From: an uncultured Bacteroides sp. | GTDB lineage: Bacteria > Bacteroidota > Bacteroidia > Bacteroidales > Bacteroidaceae | Direction of reading: 5' to 3' | DNA: 32,706 nucleotides | NCBI GenBank assembly: GCA_949292025.1 | Contig: CASEYC010000043.1 | Location: forward strand, 1 to 32,706 | In this document: piece by piece, positions 8,140-15,623 of the stretch | Layout: every line of letters starts with the position of its first letter | How positions within the stretch are numbered: the stretch's first letter is position 1 | Translations under genes and position numbers: made by a program | The notes under the pieces: generated by a model | Told to the model about the DNA's origin: nothing | The model's input: only the letters and a program-made list of their open reading frames with translations | Databases searched by the model: none

Positions 8140-8146
8140 AAAGGTA
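8139..8146 (-). promoter_or_regulatory. -7 box at the edge of leader element copy 1
   Basis: TACCTTTG on the minus strand (8146-8139) matches TAnnTTTG and abuts the element. Transcription would start inside the element edge near 8134, putting the whole hairpin in the epimerase 5' leader. No convincing -33 box is visible. Confidence 0.45.
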
Positions 8147-8282
8147 ATCGAAATTTGAACACAGGGACACGGAAGCGCAGAGTTTTTCCGTTCACTCCCC
8201 CATTCACCTCGCATTCTCCCCATAAACAGGACTCCCCTACGACCGTTTCCTGCCTTATCTTGAAAGAGATATATAACGGAGA

Positions 8283-8352
8283 GATAAGAGAGGGATAAGA
8301 GAGGGATTTGGCCTCCGTAAACACCTACTTTAGCCCGCCAAACACCCACTTT
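8283..8352. repeat. Short direct repeats in the 7987-8399 intergenic gap
   Basis: Apart from leader element copy 1, the gap holds no gene. It contains two tandem copies of GATAAGAGAGG (8283-8304). Two direct repeats AAACACC(T/C)ACTTT follow at 8319-8331 and 8340-8352, spaced 21 bp (two helical turns), just upstream of a -7 box at 8364-8371. The latter pair could be a regulator binding site. Nothing else is recognisable in 8147-8282. Confidence 0.5.
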
Positions 8353-8363
8353 CACAGATAGCA

Positions 8364-8371
8364 TACCTTTG
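8364..8371 (+). promoter_or_regulatory. -7 box before the ribbon-helix-helix remnant
   Basis: TACCTTTG matches the TAnnTTTG consensus, 28 nt before the ATG at 8400. No TTTG is present at the expected -33 distance; two direct repeats lie there instead. Confidence 0.4.
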
Positions 8372-8399
8372 CATAACAAATCCTCTAAAAAACTGCTTT

Positions 8400-8642
8400 A
8401 TGGAAACAACAAAAGACCGCAAAATCACCGCATTCCGGCTGAGGACCTCCCTGCTGGAGCGTCTCAAACTGGATGCCAAACGCGATGCTCATAGTCCTGC
8501 TGTGGCGGCCGCAGGATGCAAAAGAAAACCCGCGCGAGCGGATATTGGCAGGAACAAAACTATTTTCACTCTTTCATGCAAGATATTCCTGAAAATCCTG
8601 CTATCTTTGCCGCCCGAAACGAATAACAACGTTCTTTTTTGA
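8400..8642 (+). pseudogene. Truncated ribbon-helix-helix (Arc-like) small DNA-binding protein
   Basis: The first 29 codons (METTKDRKITAFRLRTSLLE...) look like the N-terminal strand and helix of the small ribbon-helix-helix proteins that are abundant in Bacteroidales and often annotated as antitoxin-like. After KRDAH (about 8488) the family similarity stops. The remaining 50 residues are low-complexity, out-of-frame-looking sequence that runs over the next promoter. The expected second helix (normally NRSLN... and beyond) is missing. I read this as a gene remnant broken by deletion or frameshift near 8488, although a short expressed peptide is not excluded. Confidence 0.5.
8602..8609 (+). promoter_or_regulatory. 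-7 box of the His-rich peptide / TonB receptor unit
   Basis: TATCTTTG is a perfect TAnnTTTG match. The leader to the ATG at 8660 would be about 45 nt. This supports ATG 8660 over the in-frame TTG at 8639 as the start of the next gene. No clear -33 box is seen. Confidence 0.55.
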
Positions 8643-8659
8643 AAAAATTGCGTCGCATA

Positions 8660-8977
8660 ATGAAGGTTGTCCTGCCCCTGCTGTTCATCCTGTATTGGGG
8701 AGGAATTACCCTGTTTGCCCACACGCACGTGGTGAACGGGGTCATCATGGTGCACTCCCATCCCTTCAAAGCCAGCCACCAGCACTCGCAGGCCGAGGCC
8801 GAGACCATCCTGATTCTCGACCACTACACCACATCGGCCATTCCTTCACTGGAGCCGGCCGTGCAGCGCTTCAGCATCCTCTTGGGCATATTGGCCATTC
8901 CCCGCGCCACACACCTGTGCCTGCCGCAGACAGAGGATGGCATCCGGCTGCGCGCACCACCTTGCCGTGTCTTCTGA
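8660..8977 (+). CDS. Small histidine-rich exported or membrane-anchored protein
   Basis: A 105-residue protein with an N-terminal hydrophobic helix (MKVVLPLLFILYWGGITLF), then a histidine-rich stretch at about residues 21-55 containing HTH, HSHP and HQHS, then a second moderately hydrophobic stretch (FSILLGILAIP). The first helix would place the histidines outside the inner membrane. Small proteins with this HTHVVNG...HSHP pattern are, from memory, found upstream of TonB receptors in Bacteroidales; their function is not established. Metal (zinc, copper, iron) or heme binding is a reasonable inference from the histidines and from the receptor 136 bp downstream. I chose ATG 8660; TTG 8639 would add seven residues (MKKLRRI). 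Confidence 0.65.
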   Translation: MKVVLPLLFILYWGGITLFAHTHVVNGVIMVHSHPFKASHQHSQAEAETILILDHYTTSAIPSLEPAVQRFSILLGILAIPRATHLCLPQTEDGIRLRAPPCRVF

Positions 8978-9000
8978 AACAAGCCTTACGCCACCGCGTC

Positions 9001-9044
9001 CAGTCCTTGCAGCGGAGGACTGCAGTCCTTGCAGCGAAGGACTG
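9001..9044 (+). repeat. Tandem 22-bp hairpin repeats in the leader of the TonB receptor
   Basis: Two adjacent 22-bp units (9001-9022 and 9023-9044) differ at one base. Each is itself a hairpin: CAGTCCT and AGGACTG arms (7 bp) around an 8-nt loop. Because the units are copies, unit 1 left can also pair with unit 2 right, giving alternative RNA folds between the His-rich gene and the receptor ATG at 9114. Confidence 0.8.
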
Positions 9045-9113
9045 GGCTTACTCCTGCCAACAAGCACGGATATCAACCCCATCAATCAACATTCAATCAA
9101 TAAAAGAAGACAC

Positions 9114-11414
9114 ATGAAATCATATATCACCCTTGTGGTGGCCCTGCTGTGCGCCTGCCTGCCCGCCACCGCCTTTGCCGAAGACCTGAAGGATTCGGAC
9201 GCCAACATCGTGGGACACGTGTTGGAGAAACATACGAAAGAACATTTATCCTATATCACCGTCGCCCTGCGGGGCACCACCATCGGCACCCTGACCGACC
9301 CCACGGGACACTACTTCCTGAAGAACCTGCCCGAGGGGGAGTTCGAGATGCAGGTCAGTGCCGTGGGCTACAAGACCGTGACGCGCCGCGTCGTGCTGAA
9401 GAAAGGCGTCACGCTGGAAGAGAACTTCGAGCTGGAGGAAGACCTCGTGGCCCTGGACGGCGTAGTGGTGACGGCCAACCGCAACGAGACCACCCGACGC
9501 ATGGCGTCCACGCTGGTGAACGTGATGGACTTCAAGCTGTTCGAGCAGACCAACTCCACCACCCTGGCACAGGGCCTGAACTTCCAGCCGGGCGTCCGCG
9601 TGGAGAACAATTGCCAGAACTGCGGCTTCCAGCAGGTGCGCATCAACGGCCTGGACGGCCCCTACACGCAGATACTGATAGACTCGCGCCCGGTGTTCAG
9701 CGCACTGGCGGGGGTGTATGGCCTGGAGCAGATTCCCGCCAACATGATTGAGCGGGTGGAGGTGATGCGCGGGGGCGGCTCGGCCCTGTTCGGGGCGTCG
9801 GCCATAGCGGGCACCATCAACATCATCACCAAGGAACCCCTGCGCAACTCCGCCCAGCTGGGACATACCCTCATGGGCGTGGGAGGGCTCTCCACCTGGG
9901 ACAACAACACCACGATGAACGCCTCGCTGGTGACGGACAACCACAAGGCGGGTATCTACGTCTTCGGCCAAAACCGTGCCCGCAGCGCCTTCGACTATGA
10001 CGGGGACGGCTTCACCGAGCTGCCCAAGCTGCACAACCAGACCGTGGGCTTCCGCTCCTACCTCAAGACCAGCACCTACACCAAGCTGACCTTCGAGTAC
10101 CACCACCTGCAGGAGTTCCGCCGCGGCGGCAACCAACTGGACCTCCCGCCCCACGAGACGGACATCACCGAGCAGACCGAACACAGCATCAACAACGGAA
10201 GCATCAAGTTCGACTACTTCTCGCCCGACGAGAAGCATCGCCTGAACGTCTACGCCTCCATGCAGCACATCGACCGCGACAGCTACTACGGGGGCGACCA
10301 CTCGCTCGACGCCTACGGCTCCACCAAAGACCTGACGTGGGTGGTTGGCACGCAGTATGTCTACCACTTCGACCGCTGCCTCTTCCTGCCTGCCGACCTG
10401 ACCGGCGGCGTGGAATACAACGAGGACGCCATGCACGACAACATGTGGGGCTACCACCGCACCATCGACCAGACGGTGCGCATCGCCGGGGCTTTCCTGC
10501 AAAACGAATGGAAGAACGAACAGTGGAGCTTCCTGGTGGGCGGACGCCTGGACAAGCACAACCTGCTGGACCACGTCATCTTCAGCCCGCGCGTCAACCT
10601 GCGCTTCAACCCGACGGAGGACATCAACCTGCGCGCCAGTTACTCCGTAGGCTTCCGCGCCCCGCAGGCGTTTGACGAAGACCTGCACATCGAGAACGTG
10701 GGCGGCAACGTGTCCATGATTCAGCTGGCCGAGGACCTGCGCGAGGAGAAGTCCCGCAGCTTCAGCCTCTCCGCCGACATGTACCGCCGCTGGGGAGGCC
10801 TGCAGGCCAACCTGTTGCTGGAGGGCTTCTACACGGACCTGTCCGACGTCTTCGCCCTGCGCGAACTGGGCACGGAGAACGGCATCCTGAAGAACGAACG
10901 CTACAACGAGAAGGGTGCCCGCGTCTACGGCGTGACCTTGGAAGGCCGCCTGGCTTGGCTCAACACGCTCCAGCTACAGGCGGGAGTGACCCTGCAAAAG
11001 GCCGAGTACAAGGAAGCCCGCCAATGGAGCGACGACGAGACGGTGCCCCTGGAGAAGCGCATCTTCCGCACCCCGGGCACCTACGGCTACATGACCCTGA
11101 CCTACACCCCGCTGAAGCCCCTGAGCATCGCCCTGTCCGGCACGTACACGGGCAGCATGTTGGTGGAGCACCGCGCCGGGTATATCGAGAAGGACCGCGC
11201 CGACCGGACGCCCGACTTCTGGGAGATGAACCTCAAGGCCTCCTACGACTTCCAGGTCTACAAGGACATCACGCTCCAGGCCAGCATCGGCGTGCAGAAC
11301 CTGTTCAACGCCTACCAGAAGGACTTCGACCAAGGGAAGTTGCGCGACTCGGGCTACATCTATGGCCCCGGGCTGCCGCGCTCCTACTTTGCGGGGGTGA
11401 AGCTAAGTTACTGA
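9114..11414 (+). CDS. TonB-dependent outer-membrane receptor with carboxypeptidase-regulatory-like domain
   Basis: A 766-residue receptor. It has a signal peptide (MKSYITLVVALLCACLPATAFA), then a CarboxypepD_reg-like domain (about residues 30-110, VGHVLEKHTKEHLSYITV... and VSAVGYKTV). A plug domain (about 115-240) follows, with VVVTANRNE, the CxxC motif NNCQNCGFQQVRINGLDGP, and VEVMRGGGSALFG. The beta-barrel ends in a terminal aromatic residue (GVKLSY), as expected for BamA recognition. It would import a substrate across the outer membrane using TonB energy. The NCQNCGF plug motif and the preceding His-rich gene point to a metal, heme or similar ligand rather than a glycan; no SusD partner is present. 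I chose ATG 9114 (A-rich AAAAGAAGACAC in front); the frame is open further upstream. The stop overlaps the convergent NlpC/P60 gene by 7 bp. Confidence 0.9.
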   Translation: MKSYITLVVALLCACLPATAFAEDLKDSDANIVGHVLEKHTKEHLSYITVALRGTTIGTLTDPTGHYFLKNLPEGEFEMQVSAVGYKTVTRRVVLKKGVTLEENFELEEDLVALDGVVVTANRNETTRRMASTLVNVMDFKLFEQTNSTTLAQGLNFQPGVRVENNCQNCGFQQVRINGLDGPYTQILIDSRPVFSALAGVYGLEQIPANMIERVEVMRGGGSALFGASAIAGTINIITKEPLRNSAQLGHTLMGVGGLSTWDNNTTMNASLVTDNHKAGIYVFGQNRARSAFDYDGDGFTELPKLHNQTVGFRSYLKTSTYTKLTFEYHHLQEFRRGGNQLDLPPHETDITEQTEHSINNGSIKFDYFSPDEKHRLNVYASMQHIDRDSYYGGDHSLDAYGSTKDLTWVVGTQYVYHFDRCLFLPADLTGGVEYNEDAMHDNMWGYHRTIDQTVRIAGAFLQNEWKNEQWSFLVGGRLDKHNLLDHVIFSPRVNLRFNPTEDINLRASYSVGFRAPQAFDEDLHIENVGGNVSMIQLAEDLREEKSRSFSLSADMYRRWGGLQANLLLEGFYTDLSDVFALRELGTENGILKNERYNEKGARVYGVTLEGRLAWLNTLQLQAGVTLQKAEYKEARQWSDDETVPLEKRIFRTPGTYGYMTLTYTPLKPLSIALSGTYTGSMLVEHRAGYIEKDRADRTPDFWEMNLKASYDFQVYKDITLQASIGVQNLFNAYQKDFDQGKLRDSGYIYGPGLPRSYFAGVKLSY

Positions 11415-12409
11415 TAAGCTCCGTTCGTCTCCGTCGTCTCCAGCAACGGCTCCTTGTTAATATACGGCAAGAAGCGCGTGGCGAACAACAGGCGGTTCAG
11501 ATTGAACTCGTCGAACAACGGGTCCGCAGGGTCGAAGCTGCTGACGTGGACATCGCCCTGCGAATGGATGAAACGCTTGCTGCCCAGGTACAAGGCCACG
11601 TGCACGACCCGCTCCTTGCGGTCTGCCGTGGCCTTGTGTCCGAAGAAGACGAGATCGCCCGGCTCCAGGTTGGAGAAGTCGGGGGCGATGTCAATGCGCC
11701 GCCCCACCCCGGCCTGCTGCGAGGCATCGCGCGGAATGATGATGTCGTGCATGAAGAGCACCGTGCGTACAAAGCCGCTGCAGTCTACGCCCTTGGACGA
11801 AGTGCCGGCCCACAGGTAGGGCACCCCCATCAGCGTCTGTGCCGTATGAAGAATGCTGGCGGCATCCTGCTTCAAGGAATGCCGCCATTCTTGTTCCGGC
11901 TTTGCAAGGTTTTTGCGGATATACCCTTGGCGACTATCGGGATAGGAAACGCGGTAATAATGCCCTTTCGTCCCCTCCCATTTCAGGCGGTCGCCTGCCA
12001 CGACGTCGGACACCGGCAGTGCATCGTCATGCGGTTCGGCATAGGCGAATCCATAGTGGGCAGTCACCACGATTTTCTCCGCCCGGTTCCATGCCTCCAG
12101 CTCTTCACGGGTCACTTGATGCACCGCCACGGGATGCACCCAGCCCTTGTAACGGTCCGGTGTCTGGATGCGAAGCCAGGTCTCCTCCTGGAGCACACGC
12201 ACCGGCATCCCCAGCAATCCCTGGGTAATCATCTCTGATGAGAAATCCGGCTCCGAACGCATATTGGCAACGGAAAGGTTCAATATGCCATACGTCTTAT
12301 CTCCTAAAGCCAACGTGTCCGGCTCTTGCGCCGACGCCGGACAAAGGTAGCACGACACGCCGAGGCACAAACAGGCAATGACTTTTTTCAGGTTCATACT
12401 TCTCTTCAT
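11408..12409 (-). CDS. NlpC/P60 family peptidase with SH3-like domains (YkfC / dipeptidyl-peptidase VI type)
   Basis: A 333-residue exported cysteine peptidase. The signal peptide (MKRSMNLKKVIACLCLG...) is followed by SH3b-like modules (about residues 40-190; NLSVANMRSEPDF, VRVLQEETWLRI) and a C-terminal NlpC/P60 domain. The domain has the catalytic Cys in GVDCSGFVRT, the His in VVHVALYLG, and a further His in FIHSQGDVH. The order of SH3 domains and catalytic domain matches gamma-D-glutamyl-L-diamino-acid peptidases that cut murein peptides to L-Ala-D-Glu, the substrate of the dipeptide epimerase at 6829-7986. It lies 5 nt after queE on the same strand, so it is probably read through from the ygiQ-queD-queE run. 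Confidence 0.88.
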   Translation of the reverse strand: MKRSMNLKKVIACLCLGVSCYLCPASAQEPDTLALGDKTYGILNLSVANMRSEPDFSSEMITQGLLGMPVRVLQEETWLRIQTPDRYKGWVHPVAVHQVTREELEAWNRAEKIVVTAHYGFAYAEPHDDALPVSDVVAGDRLKWEGTKGHYYRVSYPDSRQGYIRKNLAKPEQEWRHSLKQDAASILHTAQTLMGVPYLWAGTSSKGVDCSGFVRTVLFMHDIIIPRDASQQAGVGRRIDIAPDFSNLEPGDLVFFGHKATADRKERVVHVALYLGSKRFIHSQGDVHVSSFDPADPLFDEFNLNRLLFATRFLPYINKEPLLETTETNGAYQ

Positions 12410-12414
12410 ACGTT

Positions 12415-12960
12415 CTATCTAATGTCTATCAATTTATGGATCTGTAGACTGAGCCGCCAATGCGGATGGGCCAATACGCAGGCCACCGTTTCCTTCGTGT
12501 TCAATCCTGAACATGGTTGTAAGAAAAAATGCCGGGCAGGCAACGCTTCGTAAGAAGTCAGGTCTTGTCCTTCGTACACCACTTTCACTTCATCCATACG
12601 GTCCAATACCACGGCACCTCCCACCTTGGGCGAACAAGTCACCCAGTCGATGCCGGCCGGCAAAAGGCGCGTCCCATTGGTCTCGATACTGATGTATTTC
12701 CCCGCCTCGTGTAGGCGGTCGATAAGTGCCGCGTCTATCCACAACGAGGGTTCGCCGCCGGTCAGAATCACCATGCGTGCCGGATATTTCAAGACCTCTT
12801 GCAGGATTTCGTCGTCGCTCATCCACGTGCCTTCTTCATGCCGGGTGTCGCAAAAATGACACTTCAAGTTGCATCCGGAGAAGCGAACGAAGGTGGCAGG
12901 CATACCAGTATGATACCCTTCGCCTTGCAAACTATAGAAAATCTCGTTAATCTTTCTCAT
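12415..12960 (-). CDS. queE: 7-carboxy-7-deazaguanine synthase (radical SAM)
   Basis: A 181-residue radical SAM enzyme that converts 6-carboxytetrahydropterin to 7-carboxy-7-deazaguanine, the ring-contraction step of queuosine (preQ1) synthesis. The [4Fe-4S] motif CxxxCxxC is at Cys30, Cys34 and Cys37 (SGCNLKCHFCDTRH). The N-terminus INEIFYSLQGEG and the LTGGEPSL motif are typical of QueE. Length is within the family range. It overlaps queD by 14 nt, so the two consecutive pathway enzymes are translationally coupled. Confidence 0.93.
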   Translation of the reverse strand: MRKINEIFYSLQGEGYHTGMPATFVRFSGCNLKCHFCDTRHEEGTWMSDDEILQEVLKYPARMVILTGGEPSLWIDAALIDRLHEAGKYISIETNGTRLLPAGIDWVTCSPKVGGAVVLDRMDEVKVVYEGQDLTSYEALPARHFFLQPCSGLNTKETVACVLAHPHWRLSLQIHKLIDIR

Positions 12961-13279
12961 AGATGGCTATGTTTCCTTCTGATTCCTGCACTTCCACCCG
13001 ATAGCAATGTTCCACCCTGTCGCAAATCCAACGGGCGATGTTTTCAGCCGTGGGATTGAAAGGCAAGACCTCGTTCAGGTTCCTATGGTCCAACTGGCCT
13101 TGCACCAGTTCCTTGATGTGGGTGAAGTCCGTCACCATTCCGTCGGCGTTCAACTCACTGGCCCGGCAATGGATGGTGATAATCCAGTTGTGGCCATGCA
13201 GGTTCTCGCACTTGCTGGGGTAAGAAAGCCGAAGGCTATGGGCGGCAGATATTTCCAGGCGTTTGATAACTGTGTACAT
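12947..13279 (-). CDS. queD: 6-carboxytetrahydropterin synthase
   Basis: A 110-residue member of the PTPS/QueD family, which converts dihydroneopterin triphosphate to 6-carboxytetrahydropterin for queuosine synthesis. Zinc ligands are visible as the His in SAAHSL and the pair in LHGHNW. The catalytic Cys is in SKCENLHGHNW, the catalytic Asp-His in LDHRNLNEV, and the substrate Glu in PTAENIARW. I chose the ATG at 13279 (MYTVIKRLEISAAHS), because the family starts here; the 20 extra in-frame codons upstream (MRSPDSVLITP...) look non-native and overlap the end of the ygiQ-like gene. The downstream partner is queE. Confidence 0.92.
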   Translation of the reverse strand: MYTVIKRLEISAAHSLRLSYPSKCENLHGHNWIITIHCRASELNADGMVTDFTHIKELVQGQLDHRNLNEVLPFNPTAENIARWICDRVEHCYRVEVQESEGNIAIYEKD

Positions 13280-13301
13280 ATTTTGAATATAAAATGAGAC
13301 T

Positions 13302-15155
13302 TTATCGGGAGTTATGAGGACGCTGTCCGGGCTTCGCATAAAGTTTGTCTATCAGGTCTTGACGGCCTATGCGGCGGAGTTCGCTGATGATGGCGCGACG
13401 CTCCTCGGGCTTGTACCAGAAGAAAAACTGGCGTTGAGCCAACTTCTCCTGCTTGCTCCGGGCGCAAAACACCGGCTCCTGCGTATAGGGATGGTAGCCC
13501 GTGTACCAAATCTCGGTGGATACCGTCATGGGCGTGGGAGTGAAGTCCTGCACCTGCTCCAAGTGGAAATCCAAGCGTTTGGTAATGACGGCCAGTTCTG
13601 CCATGTCCTCCTCGTGGCATCCGGGATGGCTGGAGATGAAATACGGGATGAGCTGCTGACGAAGCCCGGCTTCCTGATTGATGCGGTCGAACAACTTCTT
13701 GAACGCCTCGAACAGGCGGAACGAAGGCTTGCGCATGATGCGAAGCACGCGGTCGGAGGTATGTTCGGGAGCCACCTTGAGACGCCCGCTGACGTGGCGG
13801 GTGATGAGCTGGCGCGTATAGTCCTGCGCGGCCTCGTTCAGCCGGGAATCTTTATAGGTGTGCGAGAGCAGGTCATAGCGCACTCCACTCCCGATGAACG
13901 ACTTCTTGATGCCCGGCAAGGCATCCACGGCCCGGTAAATGTCGAGCAAAGGACGATGGTCGGCATCGAGATTGGGACATACGGCAGAATGGATGCAAGA
14001 GGGACGTTTGCACTTGCGGCACAAGTTTTCGTCCCGCCCTTTCATGCGGTACATATTGGCACTGGGACCGCCCAAATCGCTCAGATAGCCCTTGAAATCG
14101 GGAAGTTCCTTGATGGCTTCCACCTCGCGCAAGATGCTTTCCTTGGAGCGGCTGACGATGAACTTGCCCTGATGGGCGGAGATGGTACAGAAGGCACACC
14201 CGCCGAAACATCCGCGATGGATATTGACGGAAAACTTGATCATGTCATACGCAGGAATCCGCTTCCCCTTGTATTTGGGATGAGGCAAGCGGGTATAGGG
14301 CAAGTCGAACGAATGATCCAGTTCGGCTTCTGTCATGGGCGGATAAGGCGGATTGACGATGACGACGCGCCGCCCCACGTGTTGCAAGATGCGGTGCGCT
14401 TCGTATTTGTTGCTCTCCTCCTCGATGTGGCGGAAGTTCGCGGACTGCTTGCGCTTGTCTTGCAGGCACTCTTCGTGTGAATGGAGAAGAACGTCTTCCC
14501 CATCCGCCCGGACATCATCCGCCAAGTAAGCGATTTGGAGGACATCGCCCACCAGCGGCAACAAGCCGGAAGCAGGCGTATAAGGAGATATCCGTCGGGC
14601 CAGTTCCGTGACGGGTTTCTCGCCCATGCCGTAGATGAGCAGGTCGGCGCCGCTGTCCACCAGAATGCTGGGGCGCAAGCGGTCTTGCCAATAGTCATAG
14701 TGGGTCAACCGGCGCATACTGGCCTCGATGCCGCCCACGATGACGGGCACATCAGGATAGAGCCGCTTCAGGATTTGCGTATAGACAATAGTAGGATATT
14801 CCGGACGCATATCCGGCCGGGCATCGGGGGTGTAAGCATCATCGCTGCGCAAGCGTTTGTTGGCCGTGTAGCGGTTGACCATGGAGTCCATGCACCCCGC
14901 AGTGATGCCAAAGAACAAACGGGGGCGTCCCAGTTTCTTGAAGTCGCGCAAGTCATCGCGCCAGTTGGGCTGTGGCACGAGAGCCACCCGCAGCCCCTCG
15001 GCTTCGAGTATGCGCCCGATGACCGCCGCCCCGAACGAGGGATGGTCCACGTATGCGTCTCCACTGAACAAAATCACGTCCAATTCGTCCCATCCACGCA
15101 AGTCCACTTCTTTCTTGGTGGTGGGCAGCCAGTCGGTCAGTCTGTATTCTTTCAT
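13302..15155 (-). CDS. YgiQ family radical SAM protein
   Basis: A 617-residue protein of the YgiQ/UPF0313 family. The N-terminal part (about residues 1-290; ILFSGDAYVDHPSFG) resembles a B12-binding-like domain. The radical SAM motif CxxxCxxC is at Cys316, Cys320 and Cys323 (CFGGCAFCTISAHQG). The C-terminal region has further conserved cysteines (CRKCKRPSC) that could hold another cluster, and the C-terminal FTPTPMTVSTEIWYTG is family-typical. The reaction is unknown. I chose ATG 15155 (MKEYRLTDWLPTT); the open frame continues 30 codons upstream but crosses the promoter. It begins a minus-strand run into queD, queE and the NlpC/P60 gene. The -7 box ends only 5 nt before the ATG, so the mRNA may be leaderless. 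Confidence 0.92.
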   Translation of the reverse strand: MKEYRLTDWLPTTKKEVDLRGWDELDVILFSGDAYVDHPSFGAAVIGRILEAEGLRVALVPQPNWRDDLRDFKKLGRPRLFFGITAGCMDSMVNRYTANKRLRSDDAYTPDARPDMRPEYPTIVYTQILKRLYPDVPVIVGGIEASMRRLTHYDYWQDRLRPSILVDSGADLLIYGMGEKPVTELARRISPYTPASGLLPLVGDVLQIAYLADDVRADGEDVLLHSHEECLQDKRKQSANFRHIEEESNKYEAHRILQHVGRRVVIVNPPYPPMTEAELDHSFDLPYTRLPHPKYKGKRIPAYDMIKFSVNIHRGCFGGCAFCTISAHQGKFIVSRSKESILREVEAIKELPDFKGYLSDLGGPSANMYRMKGRDENLCRKCKRPSCIHSAVCPNLDADHRPLLDIYRAVDALPGIKKSFIGSGVRYDLLSHTYKDSRLNEAAQDYTRQLITRHVSGRLKVAPEHTSDRVLRIMRKPSFRLFEAFKKLFDRINQEAGLRQQLIPYFISSHPGCHEEDMAELAVITKRLDFHLEQVQDFTPTPMTVSTEIWYTGYHPYTQEPVFCARSKQEKLAQRQFFFWYKPEERRAIISELRRIGRQDLIDKLYAKPGQRPHNSR

Positions 15156-15159
15156 GTCG

Positions 15160-15167
15160 CAAAGATA
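15160..15167 (-). promoter_or_regulatory. -7 box of the YgiQ-queDE unit, abutting the start codon
   Basis: TATCTTTG on the minus strand (15167-15160) is a full consensus match ending only 4 nt before the ATG at 15155-15153. Transcription would begin at or next to the A of the start codon. Confidence 0.5.
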
Positions 15168-15230
15168 AGGGTTTTCCGCCAAGATTACACAGATTAACAT
15201 TGTTTTCTGTGCACCTTTACCAAAAAGGCT

Positions 15231-15238
15231 TATCTTTG
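15231..15238 (+). promoter_or_regulatory. -7 box of the 15276-15822 unit
   Basis: TATCTTTG matches the consensus, giving a leader of about 33 nt to the ATG at 15276. It is divergent from the YgiQ promoter, with about 63 bp between the two boxes. No strong -33 element is visible. Confidence 0.5.
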
Positions 15239-15275
15239 CCCGCATCTATAAACCTAAAAAACAACGCACAGAAAA

Positions 15276-15623
15276 ATGAAAACGTATTCCATACAAGCCA
15301 ACGTGAGCGGCACACGCCACATCACGGTATCTGAGAACAACCTGAAAACCATCGAAAACTACGGGCTGTTCCGCCACCTGATAGACAGCAACGGCATTGT
15401 GGACGAAACGGTGCTGGACAAACTGCGCCTGAACCTCCGTTCGCTCATCGCCTCGCAAGAGGAAGACATCAAAGACCTGCTGGACCTCTGCATTGACGTG
15501 ATATACCACAACAACATGAAAGCCTTTGGCTTGCAGCAGCTCATCCAGCTTTATCTGAAATGGATTTCCGACCCCGAACGGGAAGAGGAAGACAATAACA
15601 AGGACGAAGATGAAGACTGTTGA
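15276..15623 (+). CDS. Hypothetical protein with acidic C-terminus (115 aa)
   Basis: I do not recognise the family. The 115-residue protein has a beta-like start (MKTYSIQANVSGTRHITVSE), a helical middle (KLRLNLRSLIASQEEDIKDLLDL) and a strongly acidic tail rich in Asp and Glu after residue 97. There is no signal peptide or membrane segment, so it should be cytoplasmic. It has its own promoter and overlaps the following TusA-like gene by 14 bp (15610-15623), which suggests coupled translation and a shared role. Codon use matches the neighbours, so it is unlikely to be spurious. Confidence 0.75.
   Translation: MKTYSIQANVSGTRHITVSENNLKTIENYGLFRHLIDSNGIVDETVLDKLRLNLRSLIASQEEDIKDLLDLCIDVIYHNNMKAFGLQQLIQLYLKWISDPEREEEDNNKDEDEDC

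Noticed and set aside
8053-8379. Minus-strand frame through leader element copy 1 encoding [14 protein letters not shown]-type peptide, repeated at copy 2 (31192-31363)
   Set aside because: The peptide exists in both copies only because the DNA is repeated; it crosses the palindrome, has no consistent start and differs upstream. It is non-coding repeat sequence.
8639-8659. TTG start for the His-rich protein
   Set aside because: An ATG at 8660 in the same frame gives a normal signal-like start and a better leader length from the -7 box; kept only as an alternative.
15181-15205. GATTACACAGATT near 15184 as a fourth copy of the hairpin element
   Set aside because: Only a short resemblance to GGATTACGCGGATT; there is no second arm and no tail motif, so it is not counted as a copy.
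15231-15600. CRISPR array, prophage or transposase genes anywhere in the window
   Set aside because: No regularly spaced repeats, no integrase, capsid or DDE-type sequences were seen on either strand; the repeats present are isolated leader or MITE-like elements.
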